Shown: positions 45,290 to 48,416 of the stretch, piece by piece
How the letters are laid out: the number at the start of each line of letters is the position of its first letter
How positions within the stretch are numbered: the stretch's first letter is position 1
The notes under the pieces: model-generated
What the model was told of the DNA's origin: nothing
Databases searched by the model: none
The model's input: the letters and a program-made list of their open reading frames with translations, nothing else
Made by a program: the position numbers and the translations under genes
Assembly (NCBI GenBank): GCA_026874595.1
Contig: CM049322.1
Location: 30,939,340-31,003,339 of the forward strand
Origin: Sipunculus nudus
Taxonomy: Eukaryota; Annelida; Sipuncula; Golfingiida; Sipunculidae
DNA length: 64,000 nt
Direction of reading: 5' to 3'

Positions 45290-47544
45290 CCTTTCAGGTT
45301 GCGAGATCATTTATTTTTATACGGCACCACATATGCATTTGATTGCTCATGCGTATCTGCTAAGCTTACAAACATATACTGAAGGTGAATAGCCAGGGGA
45401 AGCTGATTGGATGTCAATGTATCACGCTTGATGTGCCGAGTCGTCGTCGGGGTTCATCGTGTGATAATCAGTCTTTATGCTCGTGCCATGCTATATATAT
45501 ATATAAGACATGGGGTAAGCGTAATTAGTAATCGTAATCGATTTTATTTATTTTTAAAGCAAAGTAATTGTAATTGTAATCAATTACTCTTCCAATGTAA
45601 TCGTAATCTTGATTACATTTGTATTTTCTGATTTTAAACAGCTACAGTTAATGTTTCCTAATAAACTGATCTTTCATGCTTACCATTGATTAAAAACATT
45701 AAGAGTATTCACTTGTTGTTGGATTGTGTTGATAGCTGGATTGTGTGTGTAAGCATTCTGAGATTAAATAAGAGAGGAAAAAATAAAATCATTGTTTTAA
45801 ATTTAATATATGCAATGTTTAGTATGGTCTTCATATTTAAATTTAAGACCATGGTGAAGTGCTCACTATAACAGCTCTTAGCTGTACGTAGCTTAGCTTA
45901 GCTCAGGACTCAATTTCTGTTATGTTTGCCCAGAGCCACTAGCTGCACTAGCTTGAGGACAGTATTTGCTTAATTCTCTCTACATCTTGTGTTTCACAAA
46001 CACACGGTCAGTTAAATCCTATTTAGTAATGTTCAGCTAATTAGCTGAAAAGGATAAGGGTATGGTACTCTGTACAGATGGAGTCCAGCATCGGTCCAGG
46101 AAGTGTACACAGAGAAAGATATCAAAAGAGAAAGGCTTCTATGCAGCATACTGTTTGCCAAAGCAGTGCTCTTAACCAATTATTGGTCTTTGGCATCATG
46201 CAGTGGCTATTATTAGGTCAAATGTAATTATGCTGGTGCTCTACTCTGGGCCATGTTATGTAAAATGTGAGACTGGCCACAAGTTTAGACTAAGGGTGCT
46301 GAACAGTATAAAAATACAACTCTATGGACAGGTACATTTGTACAACATCTTGTCCAGTGGTAACTGCAAATAGGATTCTGTCTAAAAATCAGAGAATTTA
46401 GATTTCACCTATTAAGTACTTTTATTTACAGTAAGCTCTCTCCTTAAAATGGAAAAATTAAAGCGATTGAGCAGACCTGGGCATTATATTTTGGTAAATG
46501 TAACAATTTCCCCTTAATGTTACAACAACCATACTTTTGGCCCACAGAAACCGCATTAAAAATAATATATTTTTTTTACCCAGCCTGCCCTGCAAAATCT
46601 TAAAAAGTCAACCTTTAAGGGCCTGGAGGGCGGGATATGGTTTCAGGCCCACTCAGAGCTCTAGAGCTTTAAAACACTCAGCTAAGCAACCCCCTCTTTG
46701 TATATTTGAGCAAATCAACAAGAAAGTGCATTTGAAGTGATGTAAATAATTCCTTCGGACAATTTCATCTGTTTCATAACTTGATAAGACTTACTACTCT
46801 GTCAATGCTTTGCACAAGTTTTCTTTCTTTTGATGCATTTGAATAAAGGTATAGTATGCAATTGTTGTGTTGGAATTAGGCAAAATTAAGGTTTGTAATC
46901 TTGGCTGTAATTATGATTACTTTTGAAGTAATCATAATATAATCGTAAGAGCAATCGATTACATGAAATTATCTTGGTAATCGTAATCGTAATCATTTAC
47001 TTTTAAAGTAATCGTAATCGTAATCGATTACATATATCAAGTATTCACCCCATATATATATATATGTGTGTGTGTATGTGTGTGTGTACGTTTAAACTCC
47101 TGTATCCCTCCAACTTCTATTTAACTAACCACACAATTGTTTTAATACCCTCAGTCCATTTTTTAAGTATGTGGTAAAGTGTTATATTAAATATTTAATA
47201 TTAACATTGTTTTTTCCTTTAACAGAGCAGACGTATGAAGAATTGTCGAGATCACCAAATCCAGCAACAGATTCCCCAGGAAACATCGGTAAGGTCATCA
47301 TTTATCCATTATTTAACAGCGTGTACAAAAAAATGTAAGGCTCCTGTGAGTTTGTATATCGGCTCTGGCATAAAGCCTTTCATATGAAAAAAAAATTGTT
47401 TTGCGAAATTAATATAAATGTATATCAATATTTGATACTTTCATATGATAATCTGTTGTAAACCAATGTCAGCTTTTACGGATGTAATATATCCTTCCAG
47501 ATGAACCAGTGACCACCTACGAGAAACTTCAGTACAAGAAGTGA
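298..47544 (+). CDS. Ig/FN3 transmembrane receptor with ITIM/ITSM-type tail (3' part, 12 exons, spliced)
   Basis: This is the 3' part of a type I membrane receptor gene of the immunoglobulin superfamily. The signal peptide and any earlier domains lie upstream of the window. Joining the twelve exons listed separately gives about 819 residues: Ig x5, FN3-like x2, one transmembrane helix, then a tail of about 80 residues ending in TGA at 47542-47544. Boundaries rest on AG acceptors, GT donors, domain ends and one rule without exception: every junction is phase 1. Introns run from 212 bp to 20.9 kb and are full of mobile elements. The tail has seven tyrosines, six in YxxL/V motifs, so SH2-domain phosphatases or adaptors are the likely partners (family knowledge). 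ITIM-bearing IgSF receptors have been reported in oysters as far as I recall; orthology is untested. No symbol is assigned. Adhesion molecules of the nephrin/CD22 type have a similar layout and are the main alternative. Confidence 0.85.
589..3527. other. Intron 1, first part: no recognisable feature
   Basis: Only short unrelated frames occur, including both strands of 1066-1342. None has an Ig-like pattern with splice sites. A poly-G run lies at 3417-3429. Confidence 0.5.
3528..3745. repeat. GC-rich dispersed repeat with three consecutive hairpins
   Basis: A sharp GC-rich island in AT-rich intron. Positions 3536-3552, 3556-3573 and 3574-3595 each form a stem-loop (arms GCGGAT/ATCCGC, GCGGGC/GCCCGC, AACCCGC/GCGGGTT). 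Its far end (ACGGGCCGAG then TTTAG) recurs at 5-40, so this is a dispersed family. hAT-type non-autonomous elements are one possibility; I see no terminal repeats that prove it. Confidence 0.55.
3746..4699. other. Intron 1, middle: nothing recognised
   Basis: AT-rich, no supported exon, RNA gene or clear repeat boundaries. Confidence 0.5.
4700..5240 (+). repeat. Mobile-element remnant with about three ~150-bp tandem units
   Basis: Units carry the phrases TGACCTCTRACC, TTAAGTATGC and GTAAGTTRTCGCGGCGACA and repeat three times with divergence. The end has the run GCAGACGGACGGACGG and then ATACGTCC...GACGGG, a small hairpin. This resembles the tails of satellite-core elements common in mollusc genomes (inference). 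Confidence 0.5.
5578..6332 (+). mobile_element. Solo LTR of an LTR retrotransposon (755 bp)
   Basis: The element starts TGTTACAGGTGTC and ends CCGTAACA, giving the TG...CA ends with a short inverted TGTTAC/GTAACA. It is flanked by CTTG at 5574-5577 and CTTG at 6333-6336, a possible 4-bp target duplication. A second copy at 63279 has the same start and the same blocks in the same order (TTAGGGGCWGTGTTTAGAGCC; CAGTTTGTGGACCT; AAGAATRAATTA; ACTACGTGATCTGTTGTTAT). An AATAAA on the + strand near 6199 suggests + orientation. No internal region follows, so it is solo. Superfamily is unknown. Confidence 0.78.
6407..6694 (+). CDS. Exon 2 in window: Ig-like domain
   Basis: 96 codons, phase 1-1, acceptor TTGGCAG at 6400-6406 and donor GTAAGT at 6695. 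It starts PPTGPSLVF. The B-strand is YRTTCQLS, the core tryptophan is in YSWFKDN, and the F-strand is KEIRCEVQN. This is a C2/I-type Ig domain of the usual length. It follows a 5.8-kb intron that carries a solo LTR ending about 75 bp before the exon. Confidence 0.85.
6695..7680. other. Intron 2, start: nothing recognised
   Basis: AT-rich intron with short shadow frames only. Confidence 0.5.
7682..8211 (+). repeat. AT-rich dispersed repeat, copy 1
   Basis: From TCCAGTCCAATGTACA through ATTAAACCCATCAGTA and TTTAGAATTGTGAAT-like blocks to CCTGCCTTAGCAGG. The same blocks in the same order occur at 10142-10860 and 38570-39060. Those two copies lie inside Helentron-like elements, so this one is probably the internal part of a truncated element. 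Confidence 0.6.
8212..9115 (+). repeat. Tandem-unit element starting TAGCGAACCTGTGAGCTTA
   Basis: Four diverged units carry AGGAGCTAGCATCAC followed by AAATTT (near 8296, 8592, 8739, 9044), spaced about 147 bp or twice that. The head GCGAACCTGTGAGCTTATGC followed by CGTCCGTCGTCTG is a type seen widely in mollusc repeats (recollection). The 3' boundary is not clear. Confidence 0.5.
9480..11874 (+). mobile_element. Helentron-like element with fossil endonuclease segment
   Basis: The head (TAGCTTAGATGACT then TAGTCGTGGTCC) is a decayed version of the hairpin head at 27881 and 48417. Next comes CTTTTGAAACCGTTGGAC, shared with 34141 and 37791. The middle is AT-rich repeat plus a poly-C run at 10719-10745. 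Two successive tails, AGCTGAGCACAGTGACCC at 11694 and AGCTGAGCACCGTGACCC at 11845-11862, each carry the palindrome GACCCATGGGTC; the second ends CTTG at 11871-11874 before a T run. A coding fossil lies just before the tails. Boundaries are inferred by comparison and insertions may be nested. Confidence 0.55.
11434..11640 (+). pseudogene. Fossil exonuclease-endonuclease-phosphatase (EN) fragment
   Basis: The frame opened at 11425 reads [16 protein letters not shown], then NSTDHLFTN and [14 protein letters not shown]. The order PT...(I/T)DH(I/L)(F/Y)TN...SDHK is the C-terminal half of the EEP endonuclease found in non-LTR retrotransposons and, as a fused domain, in Helentron RepHel proteins (family knowledge). 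SDH is the catalytic motif. No upstream EN, helicase or RT can be read; a stop lies at 11401. Its place directly before the GACCCATGGGTC tail favours the Helentron origin. Confidence 0.6.
11875..12155 (-). mobile_element. tRNA-derived SINE, copy 1 (short form)
   Basis: Read on the minus strand it starts with a tRNA-like part whose B box is GTGTTGAAATC. The conserved body follows (CTTAATGGGAAGGC, CTCACAAACGAG) and the end is CACCAGGATAC with an A7 tail. It lacks the last ~130 bp present in the three other copies. It sits directly after the CTTG end of the Helentron-like element. Confidence 0.72.
12156..12990. other. Intron 2: nothing recognised
   Basis: AT-rich with a C run and CA tract near 12721-12748. 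No exon or element boundaries seen. Confidence 0.5.
13000..14713 (-). mobile_element. Family A Helitron-like element with ~280-bp tandem core (minus strand)
   Basis: The head, read on the minus strand from 14713, is a hairpin (14684-14713: arms GTATCCG/CGGATAC and CAAAAC/GTTTTG). It is followed by ACTATGTTTTCAG and a (GCC)n run at 14645-14667. The core is a tandem array with GGTGGCGCCACC-type sites near 13291, 13421, 13571, 13700, 13848, 13978, 14128, 14260 and 14409, a composite unit of about 277-282 bp. The 13.70-14.41 kb units are nearly identical, so amplification looks recent. The distal end is not identified. Confidence 0.65.
14714..15013. other. End of intron 2
   Basis: AT-rich, ending in the pyrimidine tract of exon 3. 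Nothing else recognised. Confidence 0.5.
15014..15310 (+). CDS. Exon 3 in window: Ig-like domain
   Basis: 99 codons, phase 1-1, strong acceptor TTATTTACAG ending at 15013 and donor GTAAGA at 15311. It starts [12 protein letters not shown]. The B-strand is [11 protein letters not shown], the core tryptophan is in YKWIHQ, and the F-strand is the textbook AGTYTCEV. One N-linked sequon (NLT) is present. The next exon is only 459 bp away, the closest pair of Ig exons here. Confidence 0.9.
15311..15769. other. Intron 3
   Basis: A short AT-rich intron with no repeat recognised. Confidence 0.6.
15770..16054 (+). CDS. Exon 4 in window: Ig-like domain
   Basis: 95 codons, phase 1-1, acceptor GGTTGTAG ending at 15769 and donor GTGAGT at 16055. 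The B-strand is [11 protein letters not shown], the core tryptophan is in LPWLHSN, and the F-strand is TGNYTCKAH. Sequons NFS/NQS and NYT are visible. It is followed by a 20.9-kb intron, the largest in the window, in which I found no further Ig exon. Confidence 0.9.
16055..16781. other. Intron 4, start
   Basis: No recognisable feature before the family A element. Confidence 0.5.
16782..17924 (+). mobile_element. Family A Helitron-like element, complete (1143 bp)
   Basis: The start hairpin is at 16782-16811 (GTATCCT/AGAATAC outer arm, CAAAAC/GTTTTG inner arm). Then come ACTATGTTTTCAGGCGCC and GCC triplets, diverged ~280-bp core units with GGTGGCGCCACC near 17225 and 17350, and the 3' end. The 3' end is a hairpin at 17897-17911 (AGTCG/CGACT), exactly 9 nt, then CTAG at 17921-17924. 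Flanking bases are T on both sides and there is no target duplication. This is the rolling-circle end signature. No transposase or Rep coding is present. Confidence 0.7.
17925..18780. other. Intron 4: nothing recognised
   Basis: AT-rich, with no exon and no clear repeat ends. Confidence 0.5.
18815..19370 (+). repeat. Tandem-unit repeat remnant
   Basis: It opens with CCGCGTCCGTGTCCACGTCC and AGGCTTTTATCTCAGAA. A second partial unit ends AGGCTTTTATATCAGGA near 19254, and TGACCTTGATCTTAACGTTC recurs as TGACCTTGATTTTGATCTTC. This resembles the other satellite-core elements, but the ends are unclear. Confidence 0.4.
19683..19728. repeat. TA microsatellite
   Basis: TA/CA dinucleotide run immediately before the SINE-like repeat. 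Confidence 0.9.
19731..20112 (+). mobile_element. Two head-to-tail copies of a second tRNA-derived SINE-like repeat
   Basis: Both copies start GATGACATAAAAGCGGACCG (19732 and 20005). The first contains GGTTGGTACGCCGGACTTG and GGGTTCGAATCGGGG, which fit A-box and B-box promoter elements of a tRNA-like head. The second lacks the B-box part. A TA-rich tail follows. The tRNA-like part is too imperfect to call a tRNA gene. Confidence 0.55.
20114..20306. repeat. Compound TA/TG microsatellite
   Basis: About 190 bp of TA with TG and CA interruptions; the target of the TA-flanked transposon that follows. Confidence 0.9.
20308..21600. mobile_element. Non-autonomous pogo/Tigger-like DNA transposon (1293 bp)
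   Basis: Terminal inverted repeats CAGTGAAACCTGTCTAAAGC (left) and CAGTGAAAACTGATCTAACG (right, reverse strand) are flanked by TA at 20306-20307 and 21601-21602. The CAGTGAAA start, GGACA-rich subterminal repeats and TA duplication suit the pogo/Tigger branch of Tc1/mariner (family knowledge). No transposase frame is visible, so it is non-autonomous or decayed. It sits in a TA microsatellite. Confidence 0.72.
21616..23394. mobile_element. Fold-back element with long arrays as inverted ends (~1.78 kb)
   Basis: Both ends carry TGGCTGATTTAGGACACAG (right one reversed), then a TCTCGAGATCTCGAGA-type segment. Then comes an array of TTTTAGGAAGC-A(n) units on the left (21690-21890) and its reverse complement on the right (23120-23300). 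The middle (21890-23110) has no transposase. A 10-bp direct repeat ATATTTACGG at 21611-21620 and 23396-23405 may be the target duplication, which would suit a MULE or fold-back type. Confidence 0.65.
23442..23714. repeat. 21-bp palindromic minisatellite, about 13 units
   Basis: Units are CGTGCGCACGA plus CTTATTATTT with few changes. Each includes the palindrome TCGTGCGCACGA. Because 21 is a multiple of three and no unit contains a stop in three frames, it gives three long overlapping frames that are not genes. It abuts the right end of the fold-back element. Confidence 0.92.
23845..23926. repeat. TA microsatellite
   Basis: About 80 bp of almost pure TA. Confidence 0.95.
24160..26480 (+). mobile_element. 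Family A-like element with ~325-bp tandem core, ends decayed
   Basis: Five core units carry CTGGTGGCGCCACCTGTTAT followed by CCTTTTCTTG, with GGTGG at 24433, 24757, 25083, 25419 and (diverged) 25743, a period of 324-336 bp. From 25780 shorter diverged units follow. The segment TAGTCGCTTGCCAAGTGT followed by CTGCTGAAGATGGGGG near 26403-26445 matches the 3' part of the 51502-53754 element. Neither a start hairpin nor a final CTAG was found. Poly-G runs are near 26441-26491. Confidence 0.6.
26492..27880. other. Intron 4: nothing recognised
   Basis: AT-rich, with short frames only and no repeat ends that I can place. Confidence 0.5.
27881..31788 (+). mobile_element. Family B Helentron-like element with ~340-bp tandem core, interrupted
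   Basis: The start hairpin at 27881-27911 has arms TAGCTCAG/CTGAGCTA and TGACT/AGTCA around a GAA loop. A GTCCGTCTGTCC run follows. The core units have GGTGG at 28226, 28564, 28905, 29223, 29562, about 29901 and 30243, spaced 318-342 bp. A family A element (30264-31604) is inserted in the seventh unit; core sequence resumes at 31605 (ACATTTTTTTCTCTATTTTT). The tail is AGCTGAGCATCATGACCC with palindrome TGACCCATGGGTCA at 31771-31784, then CCTG and T. Confidence 0.65.
30264..31604 (+). mobile_element. Family A Helitron-like element, complete (1341 bp), nested in family B
   Basis: The start hairpin is at 30264-30293 (inner arm CAAAAC/GTTTTG, loop AAA), then ACTATGTTTTTGACC and GCC-rich sequence. 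Core units with GGTGGCGCCACC lie near 30464, 30616 and 30743. The 3' hairpin 31577-31591 (AGTC/GGCT with a wobble), 9 nt and CTAG at 31601-31604 close the element. Both flanks are T within a T-rich stretch of the host repeat, so host and insert can be told apart and no target duplication is needed. Confidence 0.7.
31789..32690 (+). repeat. Short tandem units with GGCAGACTGCC
   Basis: Four units around 32210, 32280, 32390 and 32455 share TATAGCTTTGGCAGACTGCC. The stretch before 32160 has no recognised feature. Confidence 0.5.
32691..33010 (+). repeat. Diverged ~130-bp units related to the family A core
   Basis: Repeats of GAAATTGGGCATAT, then TATACATMT, then CGTATACAAGAC with sites such as GGTGTCGCCACC. 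These match the 25.8-26.3 kb and 36 kb units. Confidence 0.5.
33180..33934 (+). mobile_element. Helentron-like element fragment with AGGTCA-rich core
   Basis: A 5'-truncated copy of the 40371-41944 element; the opening TTTTTCTATTTTTTACTGTT matches 40744. The core repeats TCAAAGGTCAAGGTCAC. The tail GACCCCTGGGTC then CTAG at 33931-33934 before a T run is readable. Confidence 0.6.
34061..35497 (+). mobile_element. Family B Helentron-like element(s), composite
   Basis: A decayed head GCTCAGCTGACTATAGTCG at 34061 is followed at 34225 by the right half of another start hairpin (AAGTCATCTGAGCTATAGCG). Core units match those of 28-30 kb (GTTAACAGGGCACAAATC; GCAGACTGATGGTACCACC). The tail palindrome TGACCCATGGGTCA at 35480-35493 ends CTTG at 35494-35497 before T8. 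Confidence 0.6.
35498..35911 (-). mobile_element. tRNA-derived SINE, copy 2 (long form)
   Basis: On the minus strand: tRNA-like head (TGTGGCTCAGGCGTTGAGCA), body with CTGGGTGACACC, then a 3' part ending in GGAGGCAGTTACCTCC, a small hairpin, and an A8 tail. It directly follows the CTTG end of the Helentron-like element. Confidence 0.75.
35912..36780 (-). repeat. Family A-related core units on the minus strand, with half a head hairpin
   Basis: 35919-35933 (TTTTGGATACTATGTTTT region) matches the right half of the family A start. The units GTAGGTGGTGCCACCTGT and GATGGATGGACATGCC are reverse complements of those at 25.8-26.3 kb. A GGTGGCGCCACTT site lies near 36688. Confidence 0.5.
36936..37241 (+). 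CDS. Exon 5 in window: Ig-like domain without the canonical cysteines
   Basis: 102 codons, phase 1-1, acceptor TCTCTTCAG ending at 36935 and donor GTATGT at 37242. The Ig pattern is clear from the core tryptophan (NFIWYYV), the late strand [12 protein letters not shown] and the closing strand FSYLVIP. Yet the B-strand reads VSLSIKV and the F-strand YTVHVEN, so both disulfide cysteines are replaced by hydrophobic residues. Several N-glycosylation sequons occur (NIT, NIT, NYT). This is the last, membrane-proximal Ig domain before the FN3 pair. Confidence 0.87.
37480..38290 (+). mobile_element. Diverged Helentron-like fragments in intron 5
   Basis: At 37719 GAGCTCAGGTAATGGTCC resembles a decayed head. 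TTGAAACCATTGGACCTAC at 37793 is shared with 9551 and 34147. A tail-like GACCCATGGGTTC then CTGAG lies near 38265. Confidence 0.5.
38400..39189 (+). mobile_element. Helentron-like 3' part with AT-rich repeat (copy 3), ends before exon 6
   Basis: 38570-39060 repeats the AT-rich blocks of 7682-8211 and 10142-10860. The tail AGCTGAGTGCCATGACCCAC then AGGTTC and CTTG ends at 39189, 66 bp before exon 6. A poly-C run lies at 38471-38483. Confidence 0.6.
39256..39561 (+). CDS. Exon 6 in window: fibronectin type III domain
   Basis: 102 codons, phase 1-1, acceptor ATGAACAG ending at 39255 and donor GTAAGG at 39562. It starts [12 protein letters not shown], a typical FN3 entry. The core tryptophan is in VEIWWRSS, and the highly characteristic [17 protein letters not shown] gives the E-F loop and F-strand tyrosine. 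The close is NIVQITT. A Helentron-like element ends 66 bp before the acceptor. Confidence 0.88.
39562..40370. other. Intron 6, start: nothing recognised
   Basis: AT-rich, with no exon or element ends. Confidence 0.5.
40371..41944 (+). mobile_element. Helentron-like element with AGGTCA-rich core (1574 bp)
   Basis: The head TATCTCAGCTGACTGTAAGT then CAACTGAAGTATA is a mutated hairpin of the 27881 type. Then come CTGTCGTCCGTTTGGCCGTC and GGGCACAAATCGTAAC. The core has TCAAAGGTCAAGGTCACAGG at about 41309 and 41450 and variants. The tail AGCTGAGTGCGAGACCCC then CTAG at 41941-41944 is followed by TTTTT. Confidence 0.62.
41945..42315. other. Intron 6: nothing recognised
   Basis: AT-rich, with a short poly-C near 42252. 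Confidence 0.5.
42316..42727 (+). mobile_element. tRNA-derived SINE, copy 3 (long form, sense), abutting exon 7
   Basis: B box GTGAGTTCAAATC at 42363-42375. The body includes CTTAATGGGAAGGCTGTGCC and TAGACACCAGGCCTGGGTGA. The 3' hairpin GGAGGCGGTTATCTCC is at 42696-42711, then an A8 tail. About 20 pyrimidine-rich bases separate it from the exon 7 acceptor. Confidence 0.75.
42747..43061 (+). CDS. Exon 7 in window: second FN3-like domain
   Basis: 105 codons, phase 1-1, acceptor CTTTTCCCTAAAG ending at 42746 and donor GTGAGC at 43062. The core tryptophan sits in [10 protein letters not shown]. The strand pair [19 protein letters not shown] matches the FN3 tyrosine corner in place of LTPGTxY. 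Two cysteines six residues apart (CTPPTC) probably form a small extra disulfide. The sequence is more divergent than exon 6. A SINE ends about 25 bp upstream, so the branch point may lie in the SINE. Confidence 0.82.
43062..43639. other. Intron 7
   Basis: AT-rich, no feature recognised. Confidence 0.6.
43640..43768 (+). CDS. Exon 8 in window: transmembrane segment
   Basis: 43 codons, phase 1-1, acceptor ACTGTTTAG ending at 43639 and donor GTATGT at 43769. A short extracellular stalk (DPNSAGGLN) leads into a helix of about 24 residues from [10 protein letters not shown] to ALVWIFC, then CRRNTQEHK as the positively charged stop-transfer signal. The helix contains glycine/small-residue spacings (GAVAG, GGIIG) that favour helix packing. 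It has no charged residue, so there is no sign of pairing with an ITAM adaptor. Confidence 0.9.
43769..44489. other. Intron 8
   Basis: AT-rich, no feature recognised. Confidence 0.6.
44490..44555 (+). CDS. Exon 9 in window: cytoplasmic exon, YEFL plus ITIM VEYENL
   Basis: 22 codons, phase 1-1, acceptor TTCTTCTAG ending at 44489 and donor GTACGG at 44556. With the split glutamate codon it reads [16 protein letters not shown] and then KMNRCE. VEYENL fits the ITIM consensus [ILVS]xYxx[ILV]; TYEFL is YxxL but lacks the -2 residue. YEN also fits the GRB2 SH2 preference pYxN. The two motifs are five residues apart, shorter than a classical ITAM spacer. Confidence 0.87.
44556..44961. other. Intron 9
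   Basis: AT-rich, with a poly-G run near 44810-44823 and nothing else. Confidence 0.6.
44962..45030 (+). CDS. Exon 10 in window: cytoplasmic exon, YQDL plus ITSM-type TDYENV
   Basis: 23 codons, phase 1-1, acceptor TTTTTCTTAG ending at 44961 and donor GTACGT at 45031. It reads [16 protein letters not shown] and then TRNDKIK. TDYENV fits the switch-motif pattern TxYxx[VI], and YEN again fits pYxN. Layout and wording (E-x-T-Y-x-x-L, five residues, Y-E-N-L/V) match exon 9, so the two exons look like a duplication. Confidence 0.87.
45213..45286. repeat. TA microsatellite in intron 10
   Basis: About 74 bp of pure TA. Confidence 0.97.
45511..47052. mobile_element. Possible hAT-like element with TAATCG-rich ends (~1.54 kb)
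   Basis: Both ends read TGGGGT inward and then carry many TAATCG / GTAATCGTAATCG motifs in opposite orientation (45515-45615 and 46905-47035). Short ends with clustered subterminal motifs suit hAT elements (family knowledge). It splits a TA microsatellite and no 8-bp target duplication is evident, so the exact ends are uncertain. No transposase. Confidence 0.5.
47226..47288 (+). CDS. Exon 11 in window: cytoplasmic exon, YEEL
   Basis: 21 codons, phase 1-1, acceptor TTCCTTTAACAG ending at 47225 and donor GTAAGG at 47289. It opens [10 protein letters not shown], matching the start of exons 9 and 10, and continues [11 protein letters not shown] with no second tyrosine. It may be a third copy of the same module with the second half lost. 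The preceding intron holds a long TA microsatellite and a possible hAT-like element. Confidence 0.85.
47501..47544 (+). CDS. Exon 12 in window: terminal coding exon, TTYEKL and stop
   Basis: Acceptor TATCCTTCCAG ends at 47500. The exon reads [14 protein letters not shown] and then TGA at 47542-47544. TTYEKL is YxxL with threonine at -2, close to the ITSM pattern. A seventh tyrosine (QYKK) is not in a YxxL motif. Short terminal exons of this sort are typical of tyrosine-motif receptors. Confidence 0.87.
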
Positions 47545-48121
47545 AAGATCTGATTTATAAAAGAACTAGTCATACAATGCATGGATACACTTCTAATTAA
47601 TGTAATGACATTAGATACCGTATGTTTATTTACTTCTGATTTATAACCCCAAAAGGCTCTTAGAATTACTCCTGTTGCTGACATGGAAGAAAGCTTATGT
47701 CGTAAGTAAAAATATATTTGAGAATGTGAAAGCATCTTGATGAAAGACATCAGTGTTCGTCTCTTGACTCAATGACTCCCTGTATCTCCATAATGATGCC
47801 TTCCCCGAGGGAGGATTATGTCATTTAACGAGTATATTAATATTTCATGGAATCCTTCAATAATAGTTGATATTTAATGGAAGGATTGTGTAGAAAACGA
47901 ATATGTATTTGTTCATATCTTAACTTTAAATCAATCGGTTAGTTCCAGGCTAAGTAGAAATGACCTAGAGTTTGTTTGAAACTTACTCAGCATTAAAGGA
48001 TATCTCTGAATTTATATCGGCAGATGAAATAAGGTTATGTTTATTTTTCGGATTATTCATGTGACATATTTATATTTATTTGCATTATTGCTGATAAATC
48101 AATCAATCAAGACGTGAAGGG

Positions 48122-48177
<56 letters not shown>

Positions 48178-48208
48178 TTATATATATATATATATTTAAA
48201 GGAATAAA
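47545..48208 (+). other. 3' untranslated region and candidate poly(A) signals
   Basis: No open frame of note follows the stop. A common variant signal ATTAAA lies at 47992-47997 and a canonical AATAAA at 48203-48208, the latter just after a TA microsatellite. I cannot tell which is used, and the 3' end could be elsewhere. Confidence 0.4.
48126..48202. repeat. TA microsatellite
   Basis: Interrupted TA run about 580 bp after the stop codon. Confidence 0.95.
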
Positions 48209-48416
48209 CAAATTAATTCACACACACATACACACACATATATATATATTAAAGTTTTCATTTCGCATGATGGATATATGACAGGTTGTTTGACATTTTA
48301 CCTCTTATAAGCAGCCGAATGTCTACATCGTCCATAGACACAGGTACACGCGCAATTGCCTCAAGAAGGGAAGATCGATAGTTAAAGCTTACACCTATGG
48401 AATATGTATACATTTT

